From the NCBI GenBank assembly GCA_964390645.1, contig CAYMLL010000102.1, positions 1-22,459 of the forward strand: a stretch of DNA of 22,459 bases, in the 5' to 3' direction. The position numbers and the translations under genes are program-made. The notes under the pieces are model-generated. The model worked only from the letters and a program-made list of their open reading frames with translations, made no database searches and was not told the origin of the DNA. The DNA is from CAYMLL01 sp964390645. GTDB taxonomy: Bacteria; Planctomycetota; UBA8108. Positions 6,877 to 15,529 of this stretch are shown here, in pieces (the first letter of the stretch is position 1; every line of letters starts with the position of its first letter).

Positions 6877-9800
6877 ATGAGACGCAGGACGGCACCGGCG
6901 ACGATACTGCTCGCCGCCTTCGCGCTCTGCGACGCACGCAGCGAGGAGCCGGCCCCCTCTTTCCAGCGACAGGTGCGGCCGATCCTCGCCGGCAGCTGCT
7001 TCGCCTGCCACGGGCCCGACGGGAAGCAGCGCAAGGCGAAGCTCCGCCTCGACAAGCGCCGGGTCGCCGTCGCTCGAGGGGCGATCGTCCCCGCGAACGC
7101 CGACGCGAGCCGGATGATCCAGCGCATCTTCTCGAAGGACCCGGACCGGAGGATGCCTCCGCCGGACTCCGGCAAGGTGCTCAGCCGCGAGGAGCGGCGC
7201 ATCCTGCGTCGGTGGGTGGCCGGCGGAGCTCCCTACGCGAAGCACTGGGCGTTCGTCTCGCCCCGCCGGCCGGCTCTGCCGGAGGTCGAGAGCAGCGGCT
7301 GGCCGCAGGGAGCGATCGACCGATTCGTGCTCGCAAGACTCCAGCAACAGGGACTTAGCCCGTCGCCCGCCGCGGATCGATACACACTCGTTCGACGCGT
7401 CCATCTCGATCTCATCGGATTGCCGCCGACCACCGAGGAGGCCGACGGGTTCGTTCAGAGCACGGACCCGAAGGCCTACAAGAAGCTCGTGAGCCGCCTT
7501 CTGGGCTCGAAGCACTACGGCGAACGCTGGGCGCGACAGTGGCTCGATCTCGCCCGCTACTCGGACACCAACGGCTACGAGAAGGATCGTCCCCGCTCGA
7601 TCTGGCCGTACCGCGACTGGGTCATCCGTGCGATCAACGCGGACATGCCCTTCGATCGGTTCTCCATCGAGCAGCTCGCCGGCGACATGCTGCCGGAGGC
7701 GACCGCCAGGCAACGAATCGCCACCGGATTCCATCGCAACACGATGCTCAACGAGGAGGGCGGCATCGATCCGCTCGAGTATCGCTTCTACGCCATGGTC
7801 GATCGCGTCGCGACGACCGGCACCGTCTGGCTCGGCCTGACGATCGGCTGCGCCCAGTGCCACTCCCACAAGTACGATCCGATCTCGCACAGCGAGTACT
7901 ACGGATTGATGGCGCTCCTCGACAACGCCGACGAGCCGGATCTGCGGGTCATCGAGGACGACGTGGCGGGGCGCCGGCAGAAGATCCTCGCACGCATCCG
8001 GACGCTCGAGGATGACCTCGCGAACGCGTTTCCGCCGGCGGACGACACGCCCCCGGCCGCCGGGGCAGGAGAGAGCCACCTCGAACACGAGTTCACCCGC
8101 TGGATCGATAGCGCCCGCAGCGGCACGACCGCCTGGTCGACCCTGAGGCCCCGTCATCTCGAGACCAACCTGCCGAAGCTCGAGGTGCTCGAGGACGGGT
8201 CGATCTTCTCGACCGGGGACATCACCAAGCGCGATGTCTTCCGGCTGAGCTTCCCCCTCACCGGCTCGAGGCCCCTGACCGCGCTTCGGCTCGAGGTGCT
8301 ACCCGACGACCGCCTTCCCGCGGAAGGGCCCGGACGGGCTTACTACGAGGGCCGCAAGGGCGACTTCTTCCTCAGCGAGCTGACGGCCACCGCGGGCGGC
8401 GTGCCGCTGAAGTTCGTCAATCCTTCGCACAGCTACGGCAAGATCGCGGTCGGCAGTGGCGACGCGAAGGCCGCGAACGTCCTCGATGCAGACGGCTCGA
8501 CGGGCTGGTCGACCGCCCAACGAGAAGGTGAGGCGCATCAGCTCGTCCTCAATCTCGCCGAGCCGCTGCCACCGCAGGGGGACCTCGAGATCGAGATGCT
8601 CTTCGAGCGCCACTTCGCCGCCAGCCTCGGACGCTTTCGCTTCTCGACCAGCAGCGACCGCGAGAAAGCGGTCGCCAGGAACACGCCCGTCGAGGTCGAG
8701 ACGATTCTGGCGCGAGACCCGTCGTCCTGGAGTGACCGGGAGCGGGCCGTGGCAAGGCGCCACTTCCTGCTGACCACCCCGGCGCTGGCGAAGGCCCGCG
8801 AGCCGATCGACAGGCTCCGCGACACGCTACCCCGCTTTCCCACGACGCTGGTCTTCGAGGAGAGACCCCCGGACAATCCCCGACGGACACGGCGCCATCA
8901 CCGCGGAGAGTACCTCAGCCCTCGTGAGGACGTGCCCCCGGGAGTCCCGGCAATCTTCGGCGTCACGGCGGAAGATCAGCCACGGGACCGCCTGGAACTC
9001 GCCCGCTGGCTCGTCAGCGAGCGCAATCCACTGGTCGCACGGGTCACCGTGAACCGGGCCTGGCAGGCATTCTTCGGCGCCGGGCTCTCACGGTCCGCCG
9101 GTGACTTCGGCACCCGGTCGAACCCTCCCACCCACCCGCGGCTCCTCGACTGGCTGGCCTGTGAGCTGGTGGAGAAGGAGTGGTCGATGAAGGAGCTCCA
9201 CCGACTGATCGTCTCGAGCGCGACGTACCGGCAAAGCTCGCGAGTGTCACCCGAGCTACTGCGACGCGACCCCGAGAATCTGTGGCTCGCGCGTGGGCCA
9301 CGGTTCCGCGTCGACGCGGAGATCGTTCGCGACATCATGCTGCGCTCCAGCAGCCTGCTGTCCGAGAAGATGTTCGGCCCGAGCGTCTACCCCCCTCAGC
9401 CGGCAAGCGTCACCGCGCTCGCCTACGGCGGCACGAGGTGGAACGTCTCCTCGGGAGAAGACCGCTACCGGCGATCGCTCTACACCTTCAGCAAGCGCAC
9501 GGCCCCGTTCGCCGCGTACACCGCCTTCGACGGCCCGAGCGGCGAGAACTGCATCGCGCGGCGCAATCGCAGCAACACACCCCTGCAAGCGCTGACACTC
9601 CTCAACGACGAGATGTACCTCGAGATGTCGAGGACGCTGGCGAAGAGCGCCCACGAGCGCCATCCGGATCAGCCGGAAGCCTGTGCGACCTTCGTGTTCC
9701 GGAGCTTGCTGACACGGCCGCCGGACGGCGAGGAGCTGGAAGCTCTGCTCGAGTACCGGGACGCTCAGCTCGCGAGGCTGCGGGGGAGAAAGCTCGACGC

Positions 9801-9903
9801 GGCAGCGATCACCGGAGCGAAGGACGCCCCGGCGGAGCTGGCATCCTGGGCGATGCTGGCACGATCCCTGATGAACGTCGACGAGGCGATCTCCAGGCCA
9901 TGA
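6877..9903 (+). CDS. PSCyt1-DUF1549-DUF1553 secreted cytochrome-like protein
   Basis: A 1008-residue exported protein of unknown biochemical function. A signal peptide (RRR, then APATILLAAFAL) precedes a c-type haem motif CFACH at 41-45 in a PSCyt1-type domain. A DUF1549 (PSCyt2) domain follows at about 125-335, with RWARQWLDLARYSDTNGYEK, GFHRNTMLNEEGG and a second CxxCH (CAQCH, 325-329). The middle (about 410-590) looks like a beta-rich carbohydrate-binding insert, with DGSTGWST typical of galactose-binding-like folds; that is inference. DUF1553 (PSD1) begins at about 703 with DRLELARWLVSERNPLVAR and includes YRQSS and RRNRSNTPLQALTLLND. The stop overlaps the ATG of the DUF1501 gene, a pairing highly typical of Planctomycetota and relatives. 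Family knowledge suggests periplasmic action, perhaps in glycan breakdown, but no activity is established. The start is supported by the signal peptide and a -10-like box. Confidence 0.95.
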   Translation: MRRRTAPATILLAAFALCDARSEEPAPSFQRQVRPILAGSCFACHGPDGKQRKAKLRLDKRRVAVARGAIVPANADASRMIQRIFSKDPDRRMPPPDSGKVLSREERRILRRWVAGGAPYAKHWAFVSPRRPALPEVESSGWPQGAIDRFVLARLQQQGLSPSPAADRYTLVRRVHLDLIGLPPTTEEADGFVQSTDPKAYKKLVSRLLGSKHYGERWARQWLDLARYSDTNGYEKDRPRSIWPYRDWVIRAINADMPFDRFSIEQLAGDMLPEATARQRIATGFHRNTMLNEEGGIDPLEYRFYAMVDRVATTGTVWLGLTIGCAQCHSHKYDPISHSEYYGLMALLDNADEPDLRVIEDDVAGRRQKILARIRTLEDDLANAFPPADDTPPAAGAGESHLEHEFTRWIDSARSGTTAWSTLRPRHLETNLPKLEVLEDGSIFSTGDITKRDVFRLSFPLTGSRPLTALRLEVLPDDRLPAEGPGRAYYEGRKGDFFLSELTATAGGVPLKFVNPSHSYGKIAVGSGDAKAANVLDADGSTGWSTAQREGEAHQLVLNLAEPLPPQGDLEIEMLFERHFAASLGRFRFSTSSDREKAVARNTPVEVETILARDPSSWSDRERAVARRHFLLTTPALAKAREPIDRLRDTLPRFPTTLVFEERPPDNPRRTRRHHRGEYLSPREDVPPGVPAIFGVTAEDQPRDRLELARWLVSERNPLVARVTVNRAWQAFFGAGLSRSAGDFGTRSNPPTHPRLLDWLACELVEKEWSMKELHRLIVSSATYRQSSRVSPELLRRDPENLWLARGPRFRVDAEIVRDIMLRSSSLLSEKMFGPSVYPPQPASVTALAYGGTRWNVSSGEDRYRRSLYTFSKRTAPFAAYTAFDGPSGENCIARRNRSNTPLQALTLLNDEMYLEMSRTLAKSAHERHPDQPEACATFVFRSLLTRPPDGEELEALLEYRDAQLARLRGRKLDAAAITGAKDAPAELASWAMLARSLMNVDEAISRP

Positions 9904-11354
9904 CGACACCCGGCCCCCGGCTTCAGCACAGGACCCGCCGTCACTTCTTCGACGACTGCGGAGTCGGACTCGGCAAGATCGCGCTCGCCTCGCTGCTCGC
10001 ACAGAGCGCCCCGGCACGGGCGTTGATGTCCGCCGGCACCGGAAGCAGCCCCTTCGCTCCCCAGCCTCCACCATCGACGCCGGCGGCAAAGCGCGTCATC
10101 TACCTCTTCATGGCCGGCGCGCCCAGTCAGCTCGACCTCTTCGACCACAAGCCACGACTGCGAAAGCTCGAGGGTAAACCGCTTCCGCCGTCCGTGATCC
10201 GTGGACAGCGATACGCCTTCATCCAGCCCGACGCGGGCGTGCTCGGTCCACGCTTCCCGTTCGCGAAGCACGGAGAGAGCGGCGCCGAGATCTCGAACGT
10301 CCTGCCGCACCTCGCGAAGGTCGTCGACGACATCGCGATCGTCAAGTCCGTGCACACCGATCTCTTCAACCACTCTCCGGCGCAGCTCTTCGTCAACACG
10401 GGAAGCGGCATCCCGGGTCGCCCGGCCATGGGCTCCTGGTTGAGCTACGGAATCGGCAGCGAGGCGGACGATCTGCCATCCTTCGTCGTTCTGAAGAGCG
10501 GCGGCAGCCTGAGCGGAGGCGCGTCGATGTGGAGCAGCGGCTTCCTGCCCTCCGTCCACCAGGGCGTGCCGTTTCGCGGCAAGGGGGATCCGCTCCTCAA
10601 CGTCTCCAACCCCGACGGCTACGATCGCCAGGCGCAGCGAGACTCGCTCGACCTCATCCGACGGCTCAACGAGAAGCGGCTCGGCGTCGTCGGCGATCCC
10701 GAGATCGCCACCCGTATCGACGCCTACGAGATGGCGTACCGGATGCAGTCGCGGGCGCCGGAGCTGATGAACCTCGCCGCGGAGAACGCCGCCACTCTCG
10801 GGCTCTACGGCCTGAAGCCGGACGGCAGCGGACCGGACTTCGCGAGAAGCACGCTCCTGGCGCGCCGCCTGGCAGAGCGCGGCGTACGGTTCATCCAGGT
10901 CTACCATTCGGGCTGGGACCACCACAGCAACGTCGCGGGCGGCGTCAAGGGGCAGTGCCGTCAGACGGATCAGGCCTGCGCGGCTCTGATCCGGGATCTT
11001 CGCCAGCGCGGCATGCTCGACGACACTCTCGTCGTCTGGGGCGGGGAGTTCGGACGCACGCCGATGGTCGAGGCGAGCGCCGCCCTCGGCCGCAGCATGG
11101 GCCGTGACCATCACCCCCAGGCCTTCACGATGTGGTTCGCAGGCGGCGGCGTCCGACCGGGGATCACGATCGGCAAGACGGACGATCTCGGCTTCCACGT
11201 CAGCGAGGATCCGGTCCACGTCCACGACGTGCAAGCGACGATCCTGCACTGTCTCGGCATCGACCACCGCAAGCTGACGTTCAAGTCGCGCGGACTCGAC
11301 TTCCGCCTCACCGGTGTCGAGGAGCACGAACCGGTGAGGAAGCTGCTCGCGTAG
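9900..11354 (+). CDS. DUF1501 family protein with Tat signal
   Basis: A 484-residue protein of the DUF1501 family, which belongs to the alkaline-phosphatase/sulfatase-like fold group; no enzymatic activity is assigned. The N-terminus reads RTRRHFFDDCGVGLGKIAL, a twin-arginine signal followed by a hydrophobic stretch, so it is probably exported folded, like its partner. Family landmarks are YLFMAGAPSQLDLFDHKP, SNVLPHLAKVVDDIAIVKSV, GWDHHSN, VVWGGEFGRTP and GRDHHPQAFTMWFAGGGV, with several Asp and His residues that could bind metal. The ATG (9900) overlaps the TGA of the upstream gene as ATGA, indicating translational coupling. An in-frame start further upstream (9180) would overlap DUF1553 by 720 bases and is rejected. 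The pair probably acts together in the periplasm or at the cell surface. Confidence 0.95.
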   Translation: MTTPGPRLQHRTRRHFFDDCGVGLGKIALASLLAQSAPARALMSAGTGSSPFAPQPPPSTPAAKRVIYLFMAGAPSQLDLFDHKPRLRKLEGKPLPPSVIRGQRYAFIQPDAGVLGPRFPFAKHGESGAEISNVLPHLAKVVDDIAIVKSVHTDLFNHSPAQLFVNTGSGIPGRPAMGSWLSYGIGSEADDLPSFVVLKSGGSLSGGASMWSSGFLPSVHQGVPFRGKGDPLLNVSNPDGYDRQAQRDSLDLIRRLNEKRLGVVGDPEIATRIDAYEMAYRMQSRAPELMNLAAENAATLGLYGLKPDGSGPDFARSTLLARRLAERGVRFIQVYHSGWDHHSNVAGGVKGQCRQTDQACAALIRDLRQRGMLDDTLVVWGGEFGRTPMVEASAALGRSMGRDHHPQAFTMWFAGGGVRPGITIGKTDDLGFHVSEDPVHVHDVQATILHCLGIDHRKLTFKSRGLDFRLTGVEEHEPVRKLLA

Positions 11355-11358
11355 CGGT

Positions 11359-11378
11359 CCACGGCGGCCGCTCCGTGG
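11359..11378. terminator. Hairpin between convergent genes
   Basis: CCACGG (11359-11364) pairs with CCGTGG (11373-11378) across an 8-base loop, in the 37-base gap between the DUF1501 stop and the stop of the opposing DUF1343 gene. Its position suits a bidirectional terminator, but there is no T-run on either strand. Confidence 0.35.
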
Positions 11379-11391
11379 TGACTCCCTTCGG

Positions 11392-12687
11392 TCAGTCGTA
11401 CAGCAAGTACCGGCGGCGGCGACTCTCGTACTCGACGAGCCCGGCCCGGAAGCCATCGACGATGGTCGTGAACGGCGTGTCGGCCTCGAGGGCCCGACGC
11501 ACCTCCGTGGTGCCCGCCAGGCGATCGAAGGCCCCGTCACGAAACCGAAACTCCCCGGGGTGCAGATCACGGACGTGGTGCAGGAGCGCGAGCGCGACGG
11601 TGATCGGTCGATAGCCCGACGGATCGGTGACGTGGATCTCTATACCACTGCAACGCTCGCCGGCGTGCTTGCTCATCGTCGGTGTGAACCACGCCTCCCG
11701 AAAGCGTGCGCCCTCGACACTGCGGTTCATCCGCGCGGCAAGCGCACGCCCGTCGAGCCACGGCGCGCCGACCAACCGGAAGGGGCGTGTCGTGCCACGT
11801 CCCTCGCTCAAGGTCGCGACACCCTCGATGAGCACCATCCCCGCGTACACGAGCGCCGTCTCCACATCCGGGATGTTGGGCGACGGGGCGACCCACGGCG
11901 CACCCGTGGACGCGTGCCCCAAGCTGCGCCGGTAGTTCCGCATCTTGACGATCTTCAGCCGCGCTCCGATCTTCCTCTCCTCGTTGACCATGAACGCGAA
12001 CTCCCCCGCGGTCAGCCCGTGTCGCAAGGGAAGAGGATGGATGCCGACGAAGGACTCCAGCGCGGGGTCGAGCACCGGGCCCTCGAAGACGTCGGCGCCG
12101 ATCGGCACCGGGCGGTCGAGCACCCAGACCTCGACGGCGTTCTCGGCCGCCGCCTCGAGGACCCGCACGAGCGTCGAGAGATACGTGTAGGTCCGCACCC
12201 CGATGTCCTGGATGTCGAAGAGGAGCACGTCGACGCCCTCGAGCATCGCCGAGGTCGGCTTGCGCGTCCTGCCGTAGAGACTGTAGACGGGCACACCGGT
12301 GGCCGGATCGCGAGCGTCGCCGACCTCGACGCCGGCCTGCGCAGCCCCGCGCGCACCGTGCTCGGGACCGAAAACCGCCACCAGCTCCACCCCGGGAGCC
12401 GCCGCGACCAGGTCGACGAGACTCCCGAGGTCACGATCGACGCCGGTCGGATTCGTCACGACGCCGACGCGTCGAGACCGCAGCGCTGCGAATCCGGTGC
12501 CCGAGAGGACCTCGAGGCCCGTTCGCACACGGAGCGGCTCCTCCCGAGCGCGGACCGGCTCCTCCCGAGCGCGGACCGGCTCTGCCGGAAAACTCGTGCC
12601 ACGACGGACCGGCGTGCGCGCGACGCATCCCAGGGGAGCCACGGCGGTCAGAAGGGTGATCAGGACTCGTGTCGACGCGCTTCGCAT
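11392..12687 (-). CDS. namZ: DUF1343 (NamZ-type exo-muramidase family) exported protein
   Basis: A 431-residue protein of the DUF1343 family, whose characterised member NamZ is an exo-beta-N-acetylmuramidase releasing MurNAc from peptidoglycan ends. The N-terminus (STRVLITLLTAVAPLGC) is a signal peptide ending at a Cys that resembles a lipobox, though Pro at -3 is non-canonical. Next comes a linker of three heptads (EPVRARE twice, then EPLRVRT) encoded by a 21-bp repeat. The catalytic domain shows RVGVVTNPTGVDR, VFGPEHGARG, LFDIQDIGVRTYTYLSTL, VLDRPVPIGADVFEGPVLD, PLRHGLTAGEFAFMVNEE, WVAPSPNIPDVETALVYAG and EGRGTTRPF. The conserved EHG and EGRGTT segments are intact. It converges on the DUF1501 gene and diverges from polA. 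A role in wall turnover or recycling is inferred from family; substrate specificity is not shown. ATG 12687 is chosen because it gives the signal peptide; no clear ribosome-binding site is visible. Confidence 0.92.
   Translation of the reverse strand: MRSASTRVLITLLTAVAPLGCVARTPVRRGTSFPAEPVRAREEPVRAREEPLRVRTGLEVLSGTGFAALRSRRVGVVTNPTGVDRDLGSLVDLVAAAPGVELVAVFGPEHGARGAAQAGVEVGDARDPATGVPVYSLYGRTRKPTSAMLEGVDVLLFDIQDIGVRTYTYLSTLVRVLEAAAENAVEVWVLDRPVPIGADVFEGPVLDPALESFVGIHPLPLRHGLTAGEFAFMVNEERKIGARLKIVKMRNYRRSLGHASTGAPWVAPSPNIPDVETALVYAGMVLIEGVATLSEGRGTTRPFRLVGAPWLDGRALAARMNRSVEGARFREAWFTPTMSKHAGERCSGIEIHVTDPSGYRPITVALALLHHVRDLHPGEFRFRDGAFDRLAGTTEVRRALEADTPFTTIVDGFRAGLVEYESRRRRYLLYD
12520..12582 (-). 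repeat. 21-bp tandem repeat inside the DUF1343 gene
   Basis: Two exact 21-bp units (12541-12561 and 12562-12582, starting CTCCCGAGCGCGGACCGG) plus a diverged unit at 12520-12540. In the gene they encode three heptads in the linker between the signal sequence and the catalytic domain, so copy number could vary without loss of frame. Confidence 0.9.
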
Positions 12688-12811
12688 GGGACGAGCTCGA
12701 CTCTCGTCGACAGAGCCGCACAGTTCAAGCCGTTTCCGGTGGAGATCGATCCGTCCTTTCCGTAGGCTGACTCGCCGACGACCCGACCACGACTCGAGCC
12801 ACCCGAATCCC

Positions 12812-15529
12812 GTGAAGACCTTCTACCTCGTCGACGGCCACGCCCAGATCTTCCGCGCGTACTACGCCCCCTTTTCCGCCGTGTTGACCTCTCCCGATGG
12901 CGAGCCGACGAAGGCGACGTACGTGTTCACACAGACGATGCTCAACATCCTGCGCGACAAGGAGCCCGATTACTTCGCGGTCGCGCTCGATCACGGCGAC
13001 GCGACGACCGAGCGCCGCAAGCTCTATCCCGAGTACAAGGCCAACCGCGACGCCGCGCCCGAAGACCTCGTGCCACAGTTCGGCCGCATCGAGGAGATGC
13101 TGCGAGCGATGGATATTCCGACATTCAAGGTCGAAGGGCAGGAGGCGGACGACATCATCGCGACGATCGCGCGCATCGTCGCGAACGAGGAGATCGACCT
13201 GCACATCGTCAGCAAGGACAAGGATCTGCACCAGCTCCTCACGGACAACGTCAAGCTCTGGGATCCCGGCAAGGACGAGATCATCGATCCCGCCACGCTC
13301 GAGGAGAAGATGGGCTTCACGCCCGATCAGGCCGTCGAGATCCAGACGCTGACGGGCGACAGCACCGACAATGTTCCGGGTGTCCCCGGAATCGGCCCGA
13401 AGAAGGCGGCCGCGCTGATCCGCAAGTACGGCTCCGTCGAGGAGATCCGCAAGCACTCGAGTGAGCTCACGCCGAAGATGCGCGAGAACGTCGAGAAGCA
13501 CGGCACCATGTTCGATCTGACGCGACGACTCGTGACGCTCGAGCGCGAGGTCGACCTCGACTTCACCCTCGCCGACTGCGAAGTCTCGAAGCTCGATATT
13601 TCCGGAGCGCGACCGCTCTTCGAGGAGCTAGGGTTTCGCCGGCTGCTCGATCAGCTCGATGCGTCGGAGACCGACGGCGACGCCGACGGACTCTCGACTC
13701 CCGCGGCGGTGCGCGAGCGGCCGAAGGCCGACTATCACCTCGTCAACGACGCAGACTCCTTCGCCGCCTTCCTCGAAGCGTTGAAGAGGCAGACGCGCTT
13801 CGCGGTCGACACCGAGACGACGTCCTTGCGTGCCGCCGACTGCGACATCGTCGGACTGTCGTTCTCGTGGAAGGCAGCCGAGGGCTGGTACGTGCCGATC
13901 CGCTCGAGCACGTCACAGACGCTCGATGCCGCGCAGACGCTCGGGGCGCTGAGGCCGATCCTCGAGGATCCGAGAGTCGAGAAGATCGGCCAGAACATCA
14001 AGTACGACCGGGTCGCGCTGCTGGCCGCGGGCGTCGACCTGCGAGGCGTCACCTTCGACACCATGGTCGCGTCGTATCTCCTCGACCCGGATCGGCGCAG
14101 CCACGGCATGGATGCTCTCGCCCGCGATATTCTCGGCCACGAGACGATCTCGATCACGGAGCTCATCGGCAAGGGCAAGAACCAGAAGTCGATGCTCGAC
14201 GTCGAGCTCACATCGCTCGCGGACTACGCGGCGGAGGACGCGGATATTACCTGGCGGCTCTACGAGTCTCTCGAGCCACGCATGGCCGGGGACGAGATCC
14301 GGCGGCTCTTCTACGATGTCGAGATGCCACTCGTGCTCGTGCTGTCGGACATGGAGTTCGCCGGAGTAACTCTCGACCGAAACGTCCTCGACGCGACGAA
14401 GGAGAAGCTCGGCGCACGCGTCGAAGAGCTCACGCACGAGATCCACGGCGTCGCCGGTCGCGAGTTCACGATCGACTCGCCGAAGCAGCTCGCAGGGGTG
14501 CTCTTCGACGAGCAAGGCCTGCGGGTCGTCAAGAAGACAAAGACCGGTCGCAGCACCGATGCCAGCGTCCTGCAAACGCTCGCCGTGGAGACGGCGCACC
14601 CCCTGCCGGCGCTCGTCCTCGAGTACCGTGAGCTGACGAAGCTCCTGGGCACGTACGTCGGACCGCTGCCCGAGCTGATCTCGCCGCGCTCGCAACGCGT
14701 CCACGCGAGCTTCCATCAGACGGTCGCCGCGACGGGGCGCCTCAGCTCCTCCGATCCGAACCTCCAGAACATCCCCGTGCGCACCGAGCAAGGACGCGAG
14801 ATCCGCAAGGCCTTCGTCGCCAGCGCGACGGACCGCGTGCTGATCACCGCGGACTACTCGCAGATCGAGCTGCGCATCCTCGCCCATCTGTCGAAGGACG
14901 ACGCACTCATCACCGCCTTCGAGAGCGACCAGGACATCCACTCGTTCGTCGCGGCTCAGCTCGCGGGCGTACCGATCGAGGAGGTCTCGAAGGACGACCG
15001 CAACCGGGCCAAGGCCGTCAACTTCGGCATCATCTACGGGCAGGGCGCCTTCGGCCTGGCACGCAACCTCGGTATCAGCCGTGCTCACGCAAGTGACTTC
15101 ATCGACGACTACAAGAGACGCTACCCCGGCATCCCGCGCTTCATGGACGAGTGCATCGCCGAGGCGGACCGCAAGGGCCACGTGACGACGATGCTCGGTC
15201 GGCGACGGCCGATCCCGGAGATCCGCTCGAAGAACCGCAACCTGCGCGCGCAGGGCGAGCGCCTCGCGATCAACACCGTCGTACAGGGAAGCGCCGCCGA
15301 CATGATCAAGGTCGCGATGGTGAGAATCCGCGATCGCATCACCCGCGAAAGCCTCGACCTGGAGCTGCTGATCCAGGTGCACGACGAGCTCGTTCTCGAC
15401 GGACCGCGCGACGACGTCGAGTCTCTCGCCGACATCGTCCGAGACGAGATGATCGCCGCGTTGCCTCTCGACGTGCCGATGAAGGTCGACACGGCGTGGG
15501 GAGAGAACTGGCTCGAGGGGAAAGCTTGA
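12812..15529 (+). CDS. polA: DNA polymerase I
   Basis: Polymerase I for gap filling, primer removal and repair; 905 residues with all three domains. The 5'-3' exonuclease/flap domain (about 1-300) starts FYLVDGHAQIFRAYYA and has VSKDKDLHQLL and the helix-hairpin-helix GVPGIGPKKAAALI near residue 190. The 3'-5' proofreading domain is intact: FAVDTETTSL (D333, E335), GQNIKYDRVAL and YAAEDADITWRLYE. Polymerase motif A is ITADYSQIELRILAHLS (D681). The O-helix is RAKAVNFGIIYGQGAFGL, with the Phe typical of E. coli-type enzymes. Motif C is LIQVHDELVLDGP (D858). The start is GTG 12812, because similarity begins at once there. Longer in-frame starts would overlap the divergent DUF1343 gene and read as arginine-rich noise. 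No Shine-Dalgarno sequence is evident. The TGA overlaps the TTG of the next gene. The 124-base divergent spacer upstream must hold both promoters, but I see no clear boxes. Confidence 0.97.
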   Translation: MKTFYLVDGHAQIFRAYYAPFSAVLTSPDGEPTKATYVFTQTMLNILRDKEPDYFAVALDHGDATTERRKLYPEYKANRDAAPEDLVPQFGRIEEMLRAMDIPTFKVEGQEADDIIATIARIVANEEIDLHIVSKDKDLHQLLTDNVKLWDPGKDEIIDPATLEEKMGFTPDQAVEIQTLTGDSTDNVPGVPGIGPKKAAALIRKYGSVEEIRKHSSELTPKMRENVEKHGTMFDLTRRLVTLEREVDLDFTLADCEVSKLDISGARPLFEELGFRRLLDQLDASETDGDADGLSTPAAVRERPKADYHLVNDADSFAAFLEALKRQTRFAVDTETTSLRAADCDIVGLSFSWKAAEGWYVPIRSSTSQTLDAAQTLGALRPILEDPRVEKIGQNIKYDRVALLAAGVDLRGVTFDTMVASYLLDPDRRSHGMDALARDILGHETISITELIGKGKNQKSMLDVELTSLADYAAEDADITWRLYESLEPRMAGDEIRRLFYDVEMPLVLVLSDMEFAGVTLDRNVLDATKEKLGARVEELTHEIHGVAGREFTIDSPKQLAGVLFDEQGLRVVKKTKTGRSTDASVLQTLAVETAHPLPALVLEYRELTKLLGTYVGPLPELISPRSQRVHASFHQTVAATGRLSSSDPNLQNIPVRTEQGREIRKAFVASATDRVLITADYSQIELRILAHLSKDDALITAFESDQDIHSFVAAQLAGVPIEEVSKDDRNRAKAVNFGIIYGQGAFGLARNLGISRAHASDFIDDYKRRYPGIPRFMDECIAEADRKGHVTTMLGRRRPIPEIRSKNRNLRAQGERLAINTVVQGSAADMIKVAMVRIRDRITRESLDLELLIQVHDELVLDGPRDDVESLADIVRDEMIAALPLDVPMKVDTAWGENWLEGKA
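15515..15520 (+). promoter_or_regulatory. Ribosome-binding site deciding the GNAT start
   Basis: GAGGGG inside the last codons of polA lies 5 bases before TTG 15526, supporting a TTG start that overlaps the polA stop codon. Confidence 0.6.

Noticed and set aside
5097..7202. Long minus-strand open frame (701 codons) over ugd and proB
   Set aside because: It spans two clear plus-strand genes and their spacer with no recognisable motif; a GC shadow.
9765..11570. Long minus-strand open frame over the DUF1501 gene
   Set aside because: Antisense to a gene with clear family motifs; composition is arginine- and valine-rich without domains.
12299..12811. N-terminal extension of PolA
   Set aside because: It overlaps the opposite-strand DUF1343 gene and its signal peptide; PolA similarity begins exactly at GTG 12812.
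12688..12811. TAGGCT after CTTTCCG upstream of polA, and a near-identical string upstream of bioB (19231-19241), as shared promoters
   Set aside because: TAGGCT is a poor -10 match and no -35 element sits at proper spacing at either site.
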